Source: Enterobacter ludwigii (GTDB lineage Bacteria; Pseudomonadota; Gammaproteobacteria; Enterobacterales; Enterobacteriaceae). From it: a DNA stretch of 64,000 nucleotides. The first letter of the stretch is position 1; each line of letters begins with the position of its first letter. Position numbers and translations under genes: made by a program. Below the pieces are notes generated by a model that saw nothing but the letters and a program-made list of their open reading frames with translations, had not been told where the DNA came from and made no database searches. Below, in pieces: positions 56,923 to 64,000 of this stretch. The stretch lies in the NCBI GenBank assembly GCA_900068845.1, contig CEFQ01000001.1:252983-316982 (forward strand). The letters run 5' to 3'.

Positions 56923-57807
56923 ATGAAATACGCTATCGGTCCGGTGCTGTGGTACTGGCCAACTGAAACGCTGGAAACTTTTTATCAACGTGCCGCTGAA
57001 AGCAGTGCCGATATCATCTATCTCGGTGAAGCGGTCTGCAGTAAACGACGTGCCACTTCATTCAATCAATGGATGGACATCGCCCGCATGCTGGCGTTGC
57101 AGGGCAAGCAAGTGGTACTCAGTACGCTGGCATTGCTGCAGTCACCCTCGGAAGTCAAAGAACTGCGCCGCTATGTGGAAAATGGCGAGTTCTTGCTCGA
57201 AGCCAACGACATGGGGACAGTGAACATGGCGGCGGAACGTAAATTGCCGTTTGTCGCCGGCCCCACGCTCAACGTGTATAACGCGCAGACCCTGCAACTG
57301 TTGCTGAAAGAAGGCATGACGCGCTGGTGCATTCCGGTGGAGATGTCTCGCGACTGGCTGATTCAACTCCTGCAGCAGTGCGACGAAGCGGGTGTACGTG
57401 AGCAATTTGAAGTGGAAGTGCTCGGCTATGGCCATCTGCCGCTGGCGCTGTCGGCACGCTGCTTTACCGCGCGCGCCGAGAATCGCGGCAAAGACGACTG
57501 CCAAACCTGCTGCATCAATTACCCTACCGGCCGCCGCGTGCTCTCGCAGGAAGGTCAGCAGGTGTTTGTACTGAACGGCATTCAGACCATGAGCGGTTAT
57601 TGCTACAACCTTGGCAATGATCTAACCGGCATGCACAACTGGATCGATATTGTGCGTCTGTCGCCACAAGGCGAAAACACGCTCGCCGAAGTGGATCGCT
57701 TCCGCGCCAACGAGGCCGGTCAGGCCCCGTTAATGATGGCCCGTGGCAGTGATTGTAATGGTTATTGGCGTCGACTGGCCGGAATGGCACTGGAAGGCGG
57801 CGGATAA
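56923..57807 (+). CDS. ubiV: Ubiquinone hydroxylation protein UbiV (U32 peptidase family)
   Basis: 294 residues, near E. coli YhbV. It binds a second [4Fe-4S] cluster through a cysteine near residue 39 (LGEAVCSKRRATSFN) and the C-terminal set in ARCFTARAENRGKDDCQTCC. It forms a heterodimer with UbiU. The gene sits 9 bases after ubiU with AAGGAG before its ATG. Together with UbiT it lets the organism make ubiquinone when oxygen is absent, which agrees with the anaerobic nrdDG genes nearby. Confidence 0.96.
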   Translation: MKYAIGPVLWYWPTETLETFYQRAAESSADIIYLGEAVCSKRRATSFNQWMDIARMLALQGKQVVLSTLALLQSPSEVKELRRYVENGEFLLEANDMGTVNMAAERKLPFVAGPTLNVYNAQTLQLLLKEGMTRWCIPVEMSRDWLIQLLQQCDEAGVREQFEVEVLGYGHLPLALSARCFTARAENRGKDDCQTCCINYPTGRRVLSQEGQQVFVLNGIQTMSGYCYNLGNDLTGMHNWIDIVRLSPQGENTLAEVDRFRANEAGQAPLMMARGSDCNGYWRRLAGMALEGGG

Positions 57808-57924
57808 AGGCACATTCCGGCTATATTCCTATGGTTATTAGCAGTTTTAATATAGGTAACGATGAGTAATACTCACAGGTGCAGGTCCGATTAAACACCT
57901 GCGCCATCCCTATTTGGAGTGCCC

Positions 57925-58935
57925 ATGTCTGAGAAAAAAACTGTTCGCCTATCCGTGTTGGATTTGGCCCCTATTCCGCAAGGTTCCACCGCACGCGACG
58001 CGTTCCACAATTCGCTGGCGCTGGCCCGTCAATCTGAAGCACTGGGTTTCCACCGTTATTGGCTGGCTGAACACCATAATATGACGGGCATTGCCAGTGC
58101 CGCGACATCAGTGCTGATCGGCTATTTGGCGGCGAATACCGAAACGCTGCGCCTCGGCTCAGGCGGCATCATGTTGCCAAACCATGCGCCGCTGGTGATC
58201 GCTGAACAGTTTGGTACCCTCGAATCACTCTATCCGGGCCGCATCGACTTGGGATTGGGCCGCGCGCCCGGTTCGGACCAACGCACCATGCTGGCGTTGC
58301 GTCGTCATCTTTCCAGCGCCCAGGCGGATAGCTTCCCGGAAGATGTTTCCGAATTGATTCGCTGGTTTGACGCCGAAGAAGGCGAACATCCGCCGGTACA
58401 GCCGGTTCCAGGTTTAGGATTAAAGATTCCCGTGTGGCTGCTGGGTTCCAGCCTCTATAGCGCGCAATTAGCCGCTCAGCTTGGCTTGCCGTTTGCTTTT
58501 GCCTCGCATTTCGCGCCCGACCTGCTGTTCCAGGCACTGCATCTCTATCGTGAGAAATTTAAACCTTCTGCGCGTCTGGCGAAGCCCTATGCGATGGTAT
58601 GTGTCAATGTGGTCGCAGCCGACAGCGAGCGTGATGCACGCGTCCTGTTCACCTCCATGCAGCAGCAGTTTATCAATCTGCGTCGCGGCAAACCGGGTCC
58701 GCTACCGGCCCCCGTGGAGAACATGGATAATCTGTGGTCGCCATCTGAGCAATATGGCGTGCAGCAAGCATTGAGCATGTCGATTGTGGGCGATAGCGAT
58801 AAAGTCCGCAGCGGTCTCGCCGCGCTAATGCGCGAAACCCAGGCGGATGAAATTATGGTCAACGGCCAGATCTACGATTCGCAGGCGCGTCTGCGTTCCT
58901 TCGCACTGGCGATGGAAGCCGCGCGTACGCTGTAA
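57925..58935 (+). CDS. yhbW: Luciferase-like monooxygenase YhbW
   Basis: 336 residues from the ATG at 57925 with GGAG upstream. A flavin-dependent TIM-barrel protein of the bacterial luciferase family. Conserved stretches are [20 protein letters not shown] at the start, [20 protein letters not shown] near 48 and [20 protein letters not shown] near 108. The substrate is unknown; the group probably acts on small organic molecules with FMNH2 and oxygen. Follows ubiUV as in E. coli but 117 bases apart, so it may have its own promoter. Convergent with the AraC gene, with 3 bases between. Confidence 0.93.
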   Translation: MSEKKTVRLSVLDLAPIPQGSTARDAFHNSLALARQSEALGFHRYWLAEHHNMTGIASAATSVLIGYLAANTETLRLGSGGIMLPNHAPLVIAEQFGTLESLYPGRIDLGLGRAPGSDQRTMLALRRHLSSAQADSFPEDVSELIRWFDAEEGEHPPVQPVPGLGLKIPVWLLGSSLYSAQLAAQLGLPFAFASHFAPDLLFQALHLYREKFKPSARLAKPYAMVCVNVVAADSERDARVLFTSMQQQFINLRRGKPGPLPAPVENMDNLWSPSEQYGVQQALSMSIVGDSDKVRSGLAALMRETQADEIMVNGQIYDSQARLRSFALAMEAARTL

Positions 58936-58938
58936 ACA

Positions 58939-59856
58939 TCATTGCGGTGGGTTTAACCACTCAGGTCCCACCGCAATCGTTCGCGCATCACGCGCCGGTG
59001 ACTGACCGTGAAAACGGCTGTATTCGCGACTAAACTGCGATGCACTCTGATAACCCACCCGATAGCCTGCCGTTCCTGCATCCAACTTCTCAATCAACAT
59101 CAAACGCCGCGCTTCGTTAAGCCGCAGCTGCTTTTGATACTGCATCGGCGTCATCGCCGTCACCGCTTTAAAGTGATGATGCAGCGACGAAATACTCATT
59201 CCCACGCTGCTCGCCAGATGATCCATTTTCAACGGCTGATGAAAGTTTTCGCGCAGCCAACGTGCGGCGCGCGCCACTTTGTTGCCTGGCCGTTCCGTCA
59301 GCGCCATGTTGAGAATGCGCGGCCCCTCTGGCCCGGTCAGCAGACGATAGAAAATCTCCTGCTCAATTAACGGTGCCAGCGCAGCAATGTCCTGCGGGTG
59401 ATCCAGCAACTCGACTAAACGCATCACCGCATCAACCAACGGTGGCGCGACTTTATGCACGGCGATGCCGCGCTCGCTGATCGCCGTAGTGGCGACGTGA
59501 TGGTGCGGAAAGTGTTCCAGATAACGCATTAGACGCGTTTCATTGATGGTGATGCCGACACCAAGATTGGGCTTCTCTGGCGTCGCCATGACCACGCAGG
59601 ATTGCACCGGCATATCCAGCGTCACCAGCAACAAATCGCCCGGCCCGTAATGCATCACATCGTCGCCCATGCGCAGCGCTTTTTGCCCTTGTGCGACCAG
59701 GGCAAAGCTGGCCCAGGTCGCCACGTGCGTCAAACTGGTGGGCTGAGAACTGCGGCCGAAAGAGAGAAAATCGATCGGGCAGTAGTGACGACCATCCTGC
59801 GGCGCGTGGCGGGCGATGATTGCCACCAACTGCTGCCATTGTTCCTGATGAATCAT
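58939..59856 (-). CDS. AraC-family transcriptional regulator
   Basis: 305 residues from the ATG at 59856 (MIHQEQWQQLVAIIARHAPQ), with GGAG upstream. The reading frame continues to 60540, but that part is antisense to the SDR gene and is rejected. An AraC_N (cupin-like) domain covers about 20-180 (ASFALVAQGQKALRMGDDVM). Two C-terminal helix-turn-helices follow (MDHLASSVGMSISSLHHHFK, then GYQSASQFSREYSRFHG). It is divergent from the SDR gene, whose promoter region holds two 21-base-spaced direct repeats, so it is probably its activator. Confidence 0.9.
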   Translation of the reverse strand: MIHQEQWQQLVAIIARHAPQDGRHYCPIDFLSFGRSSQPTSLTHVATWASFALVAQGQKALRMGDDVMHYGPGDLLLVTLDMPVQSCVVMATPEKPNLGVGITINETRLMRYLEHFPHHHVATTAISERGIAVHKVAPPLVDAVMRLVELLDHPQDIAALAPLIEQEIFYRLLTGPEGPRILNMALTERPGNKVARAARWLRENFHQPLKMDHLASSVGMSISSLHHHFKAVTAMTPMQYQKQLRLNEARRLMLIEKLDAGTAGYRVGYQSASQFSREYSRFHGQSPARDARTIAVGPEWLNPPQ

Positions 59857-59940
59857 GCGATCTGTGCTCCGCGAGATGACATTATTGAGGAGATATTCTC
59901 GCGTGTGGTTCGCGTGGTGCCTAGTCCTTGAACAGCAGAT

Positions 59941-59970
59941 TTGCAGGATCGTGCAAAAAGCTTGCAGGAT
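59941..59970. promoter_or_regulatory. Direct repeat operator, probable AraC-family binding site
   Basis: TTGCAGGAT occurs at 59941-59949 and again at 59962-59970, exactly 21 bases (two helical turns) apart, upstream of the SDR gene and between it and the AraC gene. Such direct repeats are typical of AraC-family half-sites. Confidence 0.55.
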
Positions 59971-60039
59971 TGCACTACCACCAAATTGGATGGGCAGCGC
60001 ATGCTTTACCTTCCCCGAAATCTCAGGTGGAGAGACACG

Positions 60040-60786
60040 ATGAAAACACTTGAAGGCAAAATTGCGCTGGTGACGGGCGCTTCGAAAGGCATTGGTGCCG
60101 CCATCGCCATGACTTTCGCGGCGGCCGGTGCTCGGGTGGTGGTGAATTATCTTCAGGACGAAGTGGGTGCGGCGGATGTAGTGACCGACATCCAGGCGCT
60201 GGGTAGCGACGCCATCGCCGTACAGGCTGATATCTCGCGCGAGAGCGATGTGCAGCGTCTGTTCGCTAGCAGCATTGAGCAGTTTGGCGCGCCCGATATT
60301 GTAGTGAATAACGCCGGTATTTTTCACCACGGTGCCTTTACTGACCTCAGCATCAGCGAAATGCAGCAGCAGCTGAATGTGAATCTGTTGGGTACCTTGT
60401 TGGTGTGTCAGCAGGCGGCCAAACATTTCCCCGTTCGCGGCGGTTCCATCATCAACCTGAGCGCCCTGAACAGCCAACGAAGCACGCCAGGTTCGGTGCT
60501 TTGGGCAGCAACCAAAGGTGCAATTGATACGCTGACGCAAGGCCTTGCTCGGGAGTGGGGACCGCGCAATATTCGCGTTAATGCGTTAGCACCCGGCATT
60601 ATCTTGACCGAGGGTTTGCTGGCAGCGAAAAAGATGCATCCGGAGTTGAAAGCACAGTTGATTGCGGCAACGCCGCTGGGACGTTTTGGGTTGCCGGAAG
60701 ATGTAGCACAAGTCGCGCTGTTCCTGGCGTCAGAAGAGTCAGCATACGTGAGCGGTGAACGCGTGCTGATTGCCGGTGGCGTGTAA
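60040..60786 (+). CDS. SDR-family oxidoreductase with Trp at the catalytic Tyr position
   Basis: 248 residues from the ATG at 60040 with GGTGGAG upstream. A Rossmann NAD(P) motif is TGASKGIGAA at 12-21, and NNAG is at 90-93. The catalytic Ser lies in NLSALNS at about 141, and Lys is K159. The usual YxxxK reads W155-A-A-T-K159: the tyrosine is Trp (codon TGG at 60502). The rest of the fold, including IRVNALAPG and the C-terminal YVSGERVLIAGG, is intact. Classical dehydrogenase activity may be lost or altered. Regulated by the divergent AraC protein, by inference. Substrate unknown. Confidence 0.88.
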   Translation: MKTLEGKIALVTGASKGIGAAIAMTFAAAGARVVVNYLQDEVGAADVVTDIQALGSDAIAVQADISRESDVQRLFASSIEQFGAPDIVVNNAGIFHHGAFTDLSISEMQQQLNVNLLGTLLVCQQAAKHFPVRGGSIINLSALNSQRSTPGSVLWAATKGAIDTLTQGLAREWGPRNIRVNALAPGIILTEGLLAAKKMHPELKAQLIAATPLGRFGLPEDVAQVALFLASEESAYVSGERVLIAGGV

Positions 60787-60806
60787 AATTAATTTTCCAC
60801 AGGCAT

Positions 60807-60836
60807 AAAAAAGGGACGCATGAGCGTCCCTTTTTA
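60807..60836. terminator. Bidirectional terminator between SDR gene and deaD
   Basis: GGGACGC and GCGTCCC form a 7-bp stem with ATGA loop, flanked by six A residues and five T residues. It ends both convergent genes. Confidence 0.9.
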
Positions 60837-60853
60837 CTTTCAGCGTTTATCGC

Positions 60854-62779
60854 TTATGCGTCACGACGACGTGGTGCAGCAGCGCCATCTGGACGCGGAC
60901 CACGACCACCGTCACGGCTGAAGCGTCCGCCTTCACGGCCACCTTCACGACGTTCGGTGAAACGACGTGGAGCGCCTTCGCCACGTGGTGCACCATCACG
61001 CGGAGCACCGCTACCACGACGCTCACCACCGCCAGCAGGACGACGTTCGCTACGCTCGTGTACCGGCGCATCACCCATCAGCTGCATATTCATTGGCTTG
61101 TTCAGAATACGCGTACGCGTGAAGTGCTGCAGCACTTCGCCCGGCATGCCTTTCGGCAGCTCGATGGTTGAGTGAGTACCAAACAGCTTGATGTTACCGA
61201 TGTAACGGCTGCTGATGTCGCCTTCGTTAGCGATAGCGCCAACAATGTGACGAACTTCAACACCATCATCACGGCCCACTTCAATGCGGTAAAGCTGCAT
61301 TTCGCCAACGTCACGACGTTCACGACGTGGACGATCGCCATCGCGGCTCTCACGACTTTCGCGTGGACCGCGAGAATCACGTGAATCGCGGCGCTCACCA
61401 CGGTCAGGACGATCGCTGAATTCACGACGCGCTGGACGCGGTGCTTCTGGTGGCAGAATCAGTGGACGTTCGCCCTGAGCCATTTTCAGCAGTGCTGCGG
61501 CCAGAGTTTCGATATCCAGATCTTCGCCCGGCTGCATTTTGCTCAGTAGTGCGCGATATTGGTCCAGATCGCTGCTTTCCAGCTGCTGCTGTACTTTCGC
61601 CGCAAACTTAGCCAGACGACGCTCACCCAGCAGTTCTGCGTTAGGCAGCTCAACTTCTGGAATGGTCAGCTTCATAGTACGTTCGATGTTGCGCAGCAGA
61701 CGACGCTCGCGGTTCTCAACGAACAGCAACGCACGACCAGCACGACCAGCACGGCCGGTACGACCGATACGGTGAACGTAAGACTCAGCATCCATTGGGA
61801 TATCAAAGTTTACCACCAGGCTGATACGCTCAACGTCCAGACCACGCGCTGCAACGTCGGTAGCGATCAGGATGTCAAGACGACCATCTTTTAAACGCTC
61901 CAGCGTCTGCTCACGCAGTGCCTGGTTCATGTCGCCGTTCAATGCTGCGCTGTTATAACCGCTGCGCTCCAGCGCTTCGGCCACTTCCAGCGTGGCATTT
62001 TTGGTGCGTACGAAGATGATGGCTGCATCGAAATCTTCAGCTTCCAGGAAGCGAACCAGCGCGTCAGTTTTACGGCCGTAAGCGGTCCAGTAAGACTGAG
62101 AAATGTCTGGGCGCGTAGTCATGCTTGACTGAATGCGCACTTCCTGTGGATCTTTCATGAAACGCTTGGTAATGCGACGAATCGCTTCTGGCATGGTTGC
62201 GGAGAACAGCGCGGTCTGATGACCGTCTGGAATCTGCGCCATAATGGTTTCAACGTCTTCGATGAAGCCCATACGCAGCATTTCATCAGCTTCGTCCAGC
62301 ACCAGACCGCGCAGGTTAGACAGATCTAACGTGCCACGCTTCAGGTGATCCAGTAAACGACCTGGCGTACCTACAACAACTTGTGGTCCCTGACGCAGTG
62401 CGCGCAGCTGCACGTCATAACGTTGGCCGCCATACAGGGCTACAACGTTAATGCCACGCATGTGTTTAGAGAATTCAGTGACGGCTTCAGCAACCTGTAC
62501 CGCCAATTCGCGGGTAGGTGCCAGCACCAAAATTTGCGGTGCTTTAACAGTAGGATCAATGTTGTTAAGCAGCGGCAATGAGAATGCCGCGGTTTTACCA
62601 CTACCGGTCTGCGCCATACCCAACACATCACGGCCAGCCAGCAGGTGAGGAATGCACTCAGCCTGGATTGGAGAAGGCTTTACGTAGCCCATACCGTTCA
62701 GTGATTCGAGGATGTCGGCGTTCAGGCCAAGGTCAGCAAAAGTGGTTTGAATTTCAGTAGTGGTTTGGATATCAGTCAT
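60854..62779 (-). CDS. deaD: Cold-shock DEAD-box RNA helicase DeaD (CsdA)
   Basis: 641 residues from the ATG at 62779; a GTG at 62788 is an alternative start three codons upstream. The helicase core shows [16 protein letters not shown] (motif I), [19 protein letters not shown] (II), FSATMPEAI (III) and [13 protein letters not shown] (VI). A DbpA-like RNA-binding domain and a long Arg/Gly/Glu-rich tail follow (about 435-641). It unwinds RNA during ribosome assembly and mRNA decay at low temperature. It stands downstream of nlpI and the small yrbN gene, whose stop lies 7 bases before the GTG, so coupled translation is likely. Confidence 0.96.
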   Translation of the reverse strand: MTDIQTTTEIQTTFADLGLNADILESLNGMGYVKPSPIQAECIPHLLAGRDVLGMAQTGSGKTAAFSLPLLNNIDPTVKAPQILVLAPTRELAVQVAEAVTEFSKHMRGINVVALYGGQRYDVQLRALRQGPQVVVGTPGRLLDHLKRGTLDLSNLRGLVLDEADEMLRMGFIEDVETIMAQIPDGHQTALFSATMPEAIRRITKRFMKDPQEVRIQSSMTTRPDISQSYWTAYGRKTDALVRFLEAEDFDAAIIFVRTKNATLEVAEALERSGYNSAALNGDMNQALREQTLERLKDGRLDILIATDVAARGLDVERISLVVNFDIPMDAESYVHRIGRTGRAGRAGRALLFVENRERRLLRNIERTMKLTIPEVELPNAELLGERRLAKFAAKVQQQLESSDLDQYRALLSKMQPGEDLDIETLAAALLKMAQGERPLILPPEAPRPARREFSDRPDRGERRDSRDSRGPRESRESRDGDRPRRERRDVGEMQLYRIEVGRDDGVEVRHIVGAIANEGDISSRYIGNIKLFGTHSTIELPKGMPGEVLQHFTRTRILNKPMNMQLMGDAPVHERSERRPAGGGERRGSGAPRDGAPRGEGAPRRFTERREGGREGGRFSRDGGRGPRPDGAAAPRRRDA

Positions 62780-62795
62780 GTAGTACACGTGCCTC

Positions 62796-62852
62796 TTAGA
62801 TTGCGGCGGCCAGTCTACATAACTCGTCGTGAAAACTTTCAGTCATTTTCAT
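62796..62852 (-). CDS. yrbN: Small protein YrbN
   Basis: An 18-codon frame reading [18 protein letters not shown], very similar in its first part to E. coli YrbN, and in the same place between nlpI and deaD. The stop is TAA at 62798-62796, and AAGAGG overlapping it serves deaD. Such a leader gene is thought to couple translation to deaD. Its conservation argues it is real, though too short to be recognised by length alone. It seems shorter than the E. coli version (26 residues). Confidence 0.8.
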   Translation of the reverse strand: MKMTESFHDELCRLAAAI

Positions 62853-62956
62853 CAAAAAGTGTGAACCGGCTCAAATTAGAAGTTTTGACGAACAGAAAAG
62901 CCCTCATCTCTGAAGATGATGACTTTACAGATATTCAGGCAATAAAAGTTCGTCAG

Positions 62957-63841
62957 CTATTGCTGGTCAGATTCTGATAAATCGTCTTGTGTCTGGCCGA
63001 GTTGCGCCAGTTCCAACAATGCGTATCGGTGCTCAACAAAGTTATTTACGTTGTTAGCCACCGCCAGTTTGAACAACGCTTTCGCGTCGTCCTTCTCCCC
63101 CAGACTTAGGTAGTACTTACCTAAATAGAAGTTGGTTTCACTGAGATGTTCAGCGAGCGAGGTGTTATCCGTTGCGTCCGCCCTGAGACGTTCCATCAAT
63201 GTTTTTTCACTGATGTCGCCAAGGTAGAACTCGACAATATTCCATCCCCATTGGTCCCGGACCGCTTTGTCATGACGCTGTCTCAGCGTAACTTTTGCCT
63301 TGTCGGCATCCATATCGCTTTCAACGAGATAGAGCCAAAGGCTGCGGAAAGGATCGTTAGGATCGTCTTGATAAAACGCCAGCAGATCATCTTGCGCTAA
63401 CTTGTATCGACCGCCGTAATAGAGGGCGATACCACGGTTTAAATGCGCATAGTTGTAAGTTGGATCAAGCTCAAGTACAGAATCAAACGCTTCATAGGCA
63501 GCATCAAAATTGCCTGCCTGCGTTAAGTATATACCAAGATAGTTAAATACCTCTGGCATATCTGGTCTTATAGACAGCGCTTGCGAAAAATCGTTCCGCG
63601 CTAATGCCCTCAGACCCAAACTATCATACAACACTCCGCGCTCATATAATAGCTGTGCGCGTTCATCATCGGTCAGGGCACGACTGGCAAGAATTTGTTC
63701 CATTCGCGCCAGGATCACCTCTTGCTGCAGTGTGGGCTGCAAAGGTACTGCCAGAACTTCGTTCTTACGCCAATTGGAGTTGCTGCATCCTGCCAGCGTG
63801 ATAGCTGTCGCAACAAAACACCAGCGCAAAAAAGGCTTCAT
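62957..63841 (-). CDS. nlpI: Lipoprotein NlpI (TPR-containing)
   Basis: 294 residues, the family's length. A lipoprotein signal with lipobox LAGC puts the lipidated Cys at 19. TPR helices run from about 62 to 180 ([20 protein letters not shown], then [20 protein letters not shown], then [20 protein letters not shown]). NlpI is an outer-membrane scaffold that brings Prc protease to MepS and tunes peptidoglycan synthesis. It lies between pnp and yrbN-deaD as in E. coli. No strong terminator separates it from yrbN-deaD. Confidence 0.96.
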   Translation of the reverse strand: MKPFLRWCFVATAITLAGCSNSNWRKNEVLAVPLQPTLQQEVILARMEQILASRALTDDERAQLLYERGVLYDSLGLRALARNDFSQALSIRPDMPEVFNYLGIYLTQAGNFDAAYEAFDSVLELDPTYNYAHLNRGIALYYGGRYKLAQDDLLAFYQDDPNDPFRSLWLYLVESDMDADKAKVTLRQRHDKAVRDQWGWNIVEFYLGDISEKTLMERLRADATDNTSLAEHLSETNFYLGKYYLSLGEKDDAKALFKLAVANNVNNFVEHRYALLELAQLGQTQDDLSESDQQ

Positions 63842-63929
63842 TTCCCACTCCCGAATACAAACATTGGGACGACCATCCTGTCATCCTCCTGCTGTGCACA
63901 AGGATTCCCGCCCTCGCGATGATCTAAAC

Positions 63930-63956
63930 ACCACTCCCCGCCAGGCAGGGAGTGGT
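63930..63956 (-). terminator. Stem-loop downstream of pnp
   Basis: ACCACTCCC and GGGAGTGGT form a perfect 9-bp stem with a 9-base loop, 15 bases after the pnp stop. The T tract is weak (GTTTAGA), so partial read-through into nlpI is likely. Confidence 0.6.
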
Positions 63957-63970
63957 TAATCGGTAAACGC

Positions 63971-64000
63971 TTACTCGGCGTCAGATGCATCAGATACAGC
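63971..64000 (-). CDS. pnp: Polynucleotide phosphorylase, last codons only
   Basis: Only nine codons and the TAA stop are in the window (AVSDASDAE), too short to identify by sequence. The call rests on position: pnp is the conserved gene before nlpI-deaD in enterobacteria, and its product has an acidic Ala/Glu-rich end. The rest lies beyond the right edge. Confidence 0.55.
   Translation of the reverse strand, partial: AVSDASDAE

Noticed and set aside
59857..60540. Long N-terminal extension of the AraC-family reading frame
   Set aside because: It is antisense to the well-supported SDR gene (60040-60786), has no AraC-like sequence, and the ATG at 59856 has a ribosome binding site and gives the normal length.

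Overview
The window is a chromosomal segment of a gammaproteobacterium of the order Enterobacterales. The best fit is Erwiniaceae (Pantoea or Erwinia type). This rests on gene content, near full-length similarity of many products to Escherichia coli proteins, E. coli-like leader, ARG-box and NrdR-box signals, and moderately high GC. The presence of a gluconate 2-dehydrogenase operon and of dispersed palindromic intergenic repeats fits that group. Species cannot be decided from the sequence alone.

Layout. 0-14 kb is a mosaic accessory region: the end of a beta-propeller gene, an Rcs-box-associated glycosyltransferase, a LysR regulator with a tautomerase, opgB (osmoregulated glucan modification), a GNAT enzyme divergent from a MocR regulator, an RcnB-type periplasmic protein, a serine hydrolase lipoprotein, a MetQ-like binding protein with a 2OG-Fe(II) oxygenase, yecA and a DUF1176 protein. 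14.3-17.5 kb holds one large AT-richer superfamily 1 helicase gene that looks acquired. 17.5-24.2 kb holds a LysR/quinone-reductase pair, a DUF1493 protein, tRNA-Leu(CAA) leuX, yjjA, a MocR regulator divergent from azoR plus an AhpD-like gene, and an unassigned acidic protein. 24.3-31 kb holds marC, a three-subunit gluconate 2-dehydrogenase operon and an orphan peptide-type binding protein.

31-52 kb is a conserved enterobacterial housekeeping block: yjgR, yjiN, lptGF (LPS export) divergent from pepA-holC-valS, yjgM, miaE, rraB, argI with ARG boxes, the pyrL-pyrBI attenuator operon, ridA, a GH20 hexosaminidase, and nrdDG behind tandem NrdR boxes. 52-64 kb is a second conserved block: yraQ, yhbO, yhbP, yhbQ, yhbS, ubiT divergent from ubiUV (oxygen-independent ubiquinone hydroxylation), yhbW, an AraC/SDR pair, deaD, yrbN, nlpI and the last codons of pnp. 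In E. coli these two blocks are far apart, so nrdG|yraQ is a rearrangement junction, and the two genes overlap tail to tail there.

Four families of short palindromic intergenic repeats punctuate the window. Two of them carry or donate stop codons at gene ends, and one folds into a cloverleaf-like shape. No complete insertion sequence, prophage, integrase or CRISPR array was seen. The strongest candidates for something not yet described are the solitary helicase with its own palindromic operator-like site, the multi-arm repeat family, and an SDR protein whose catalytic tyrosine is replaced by tryptophan.
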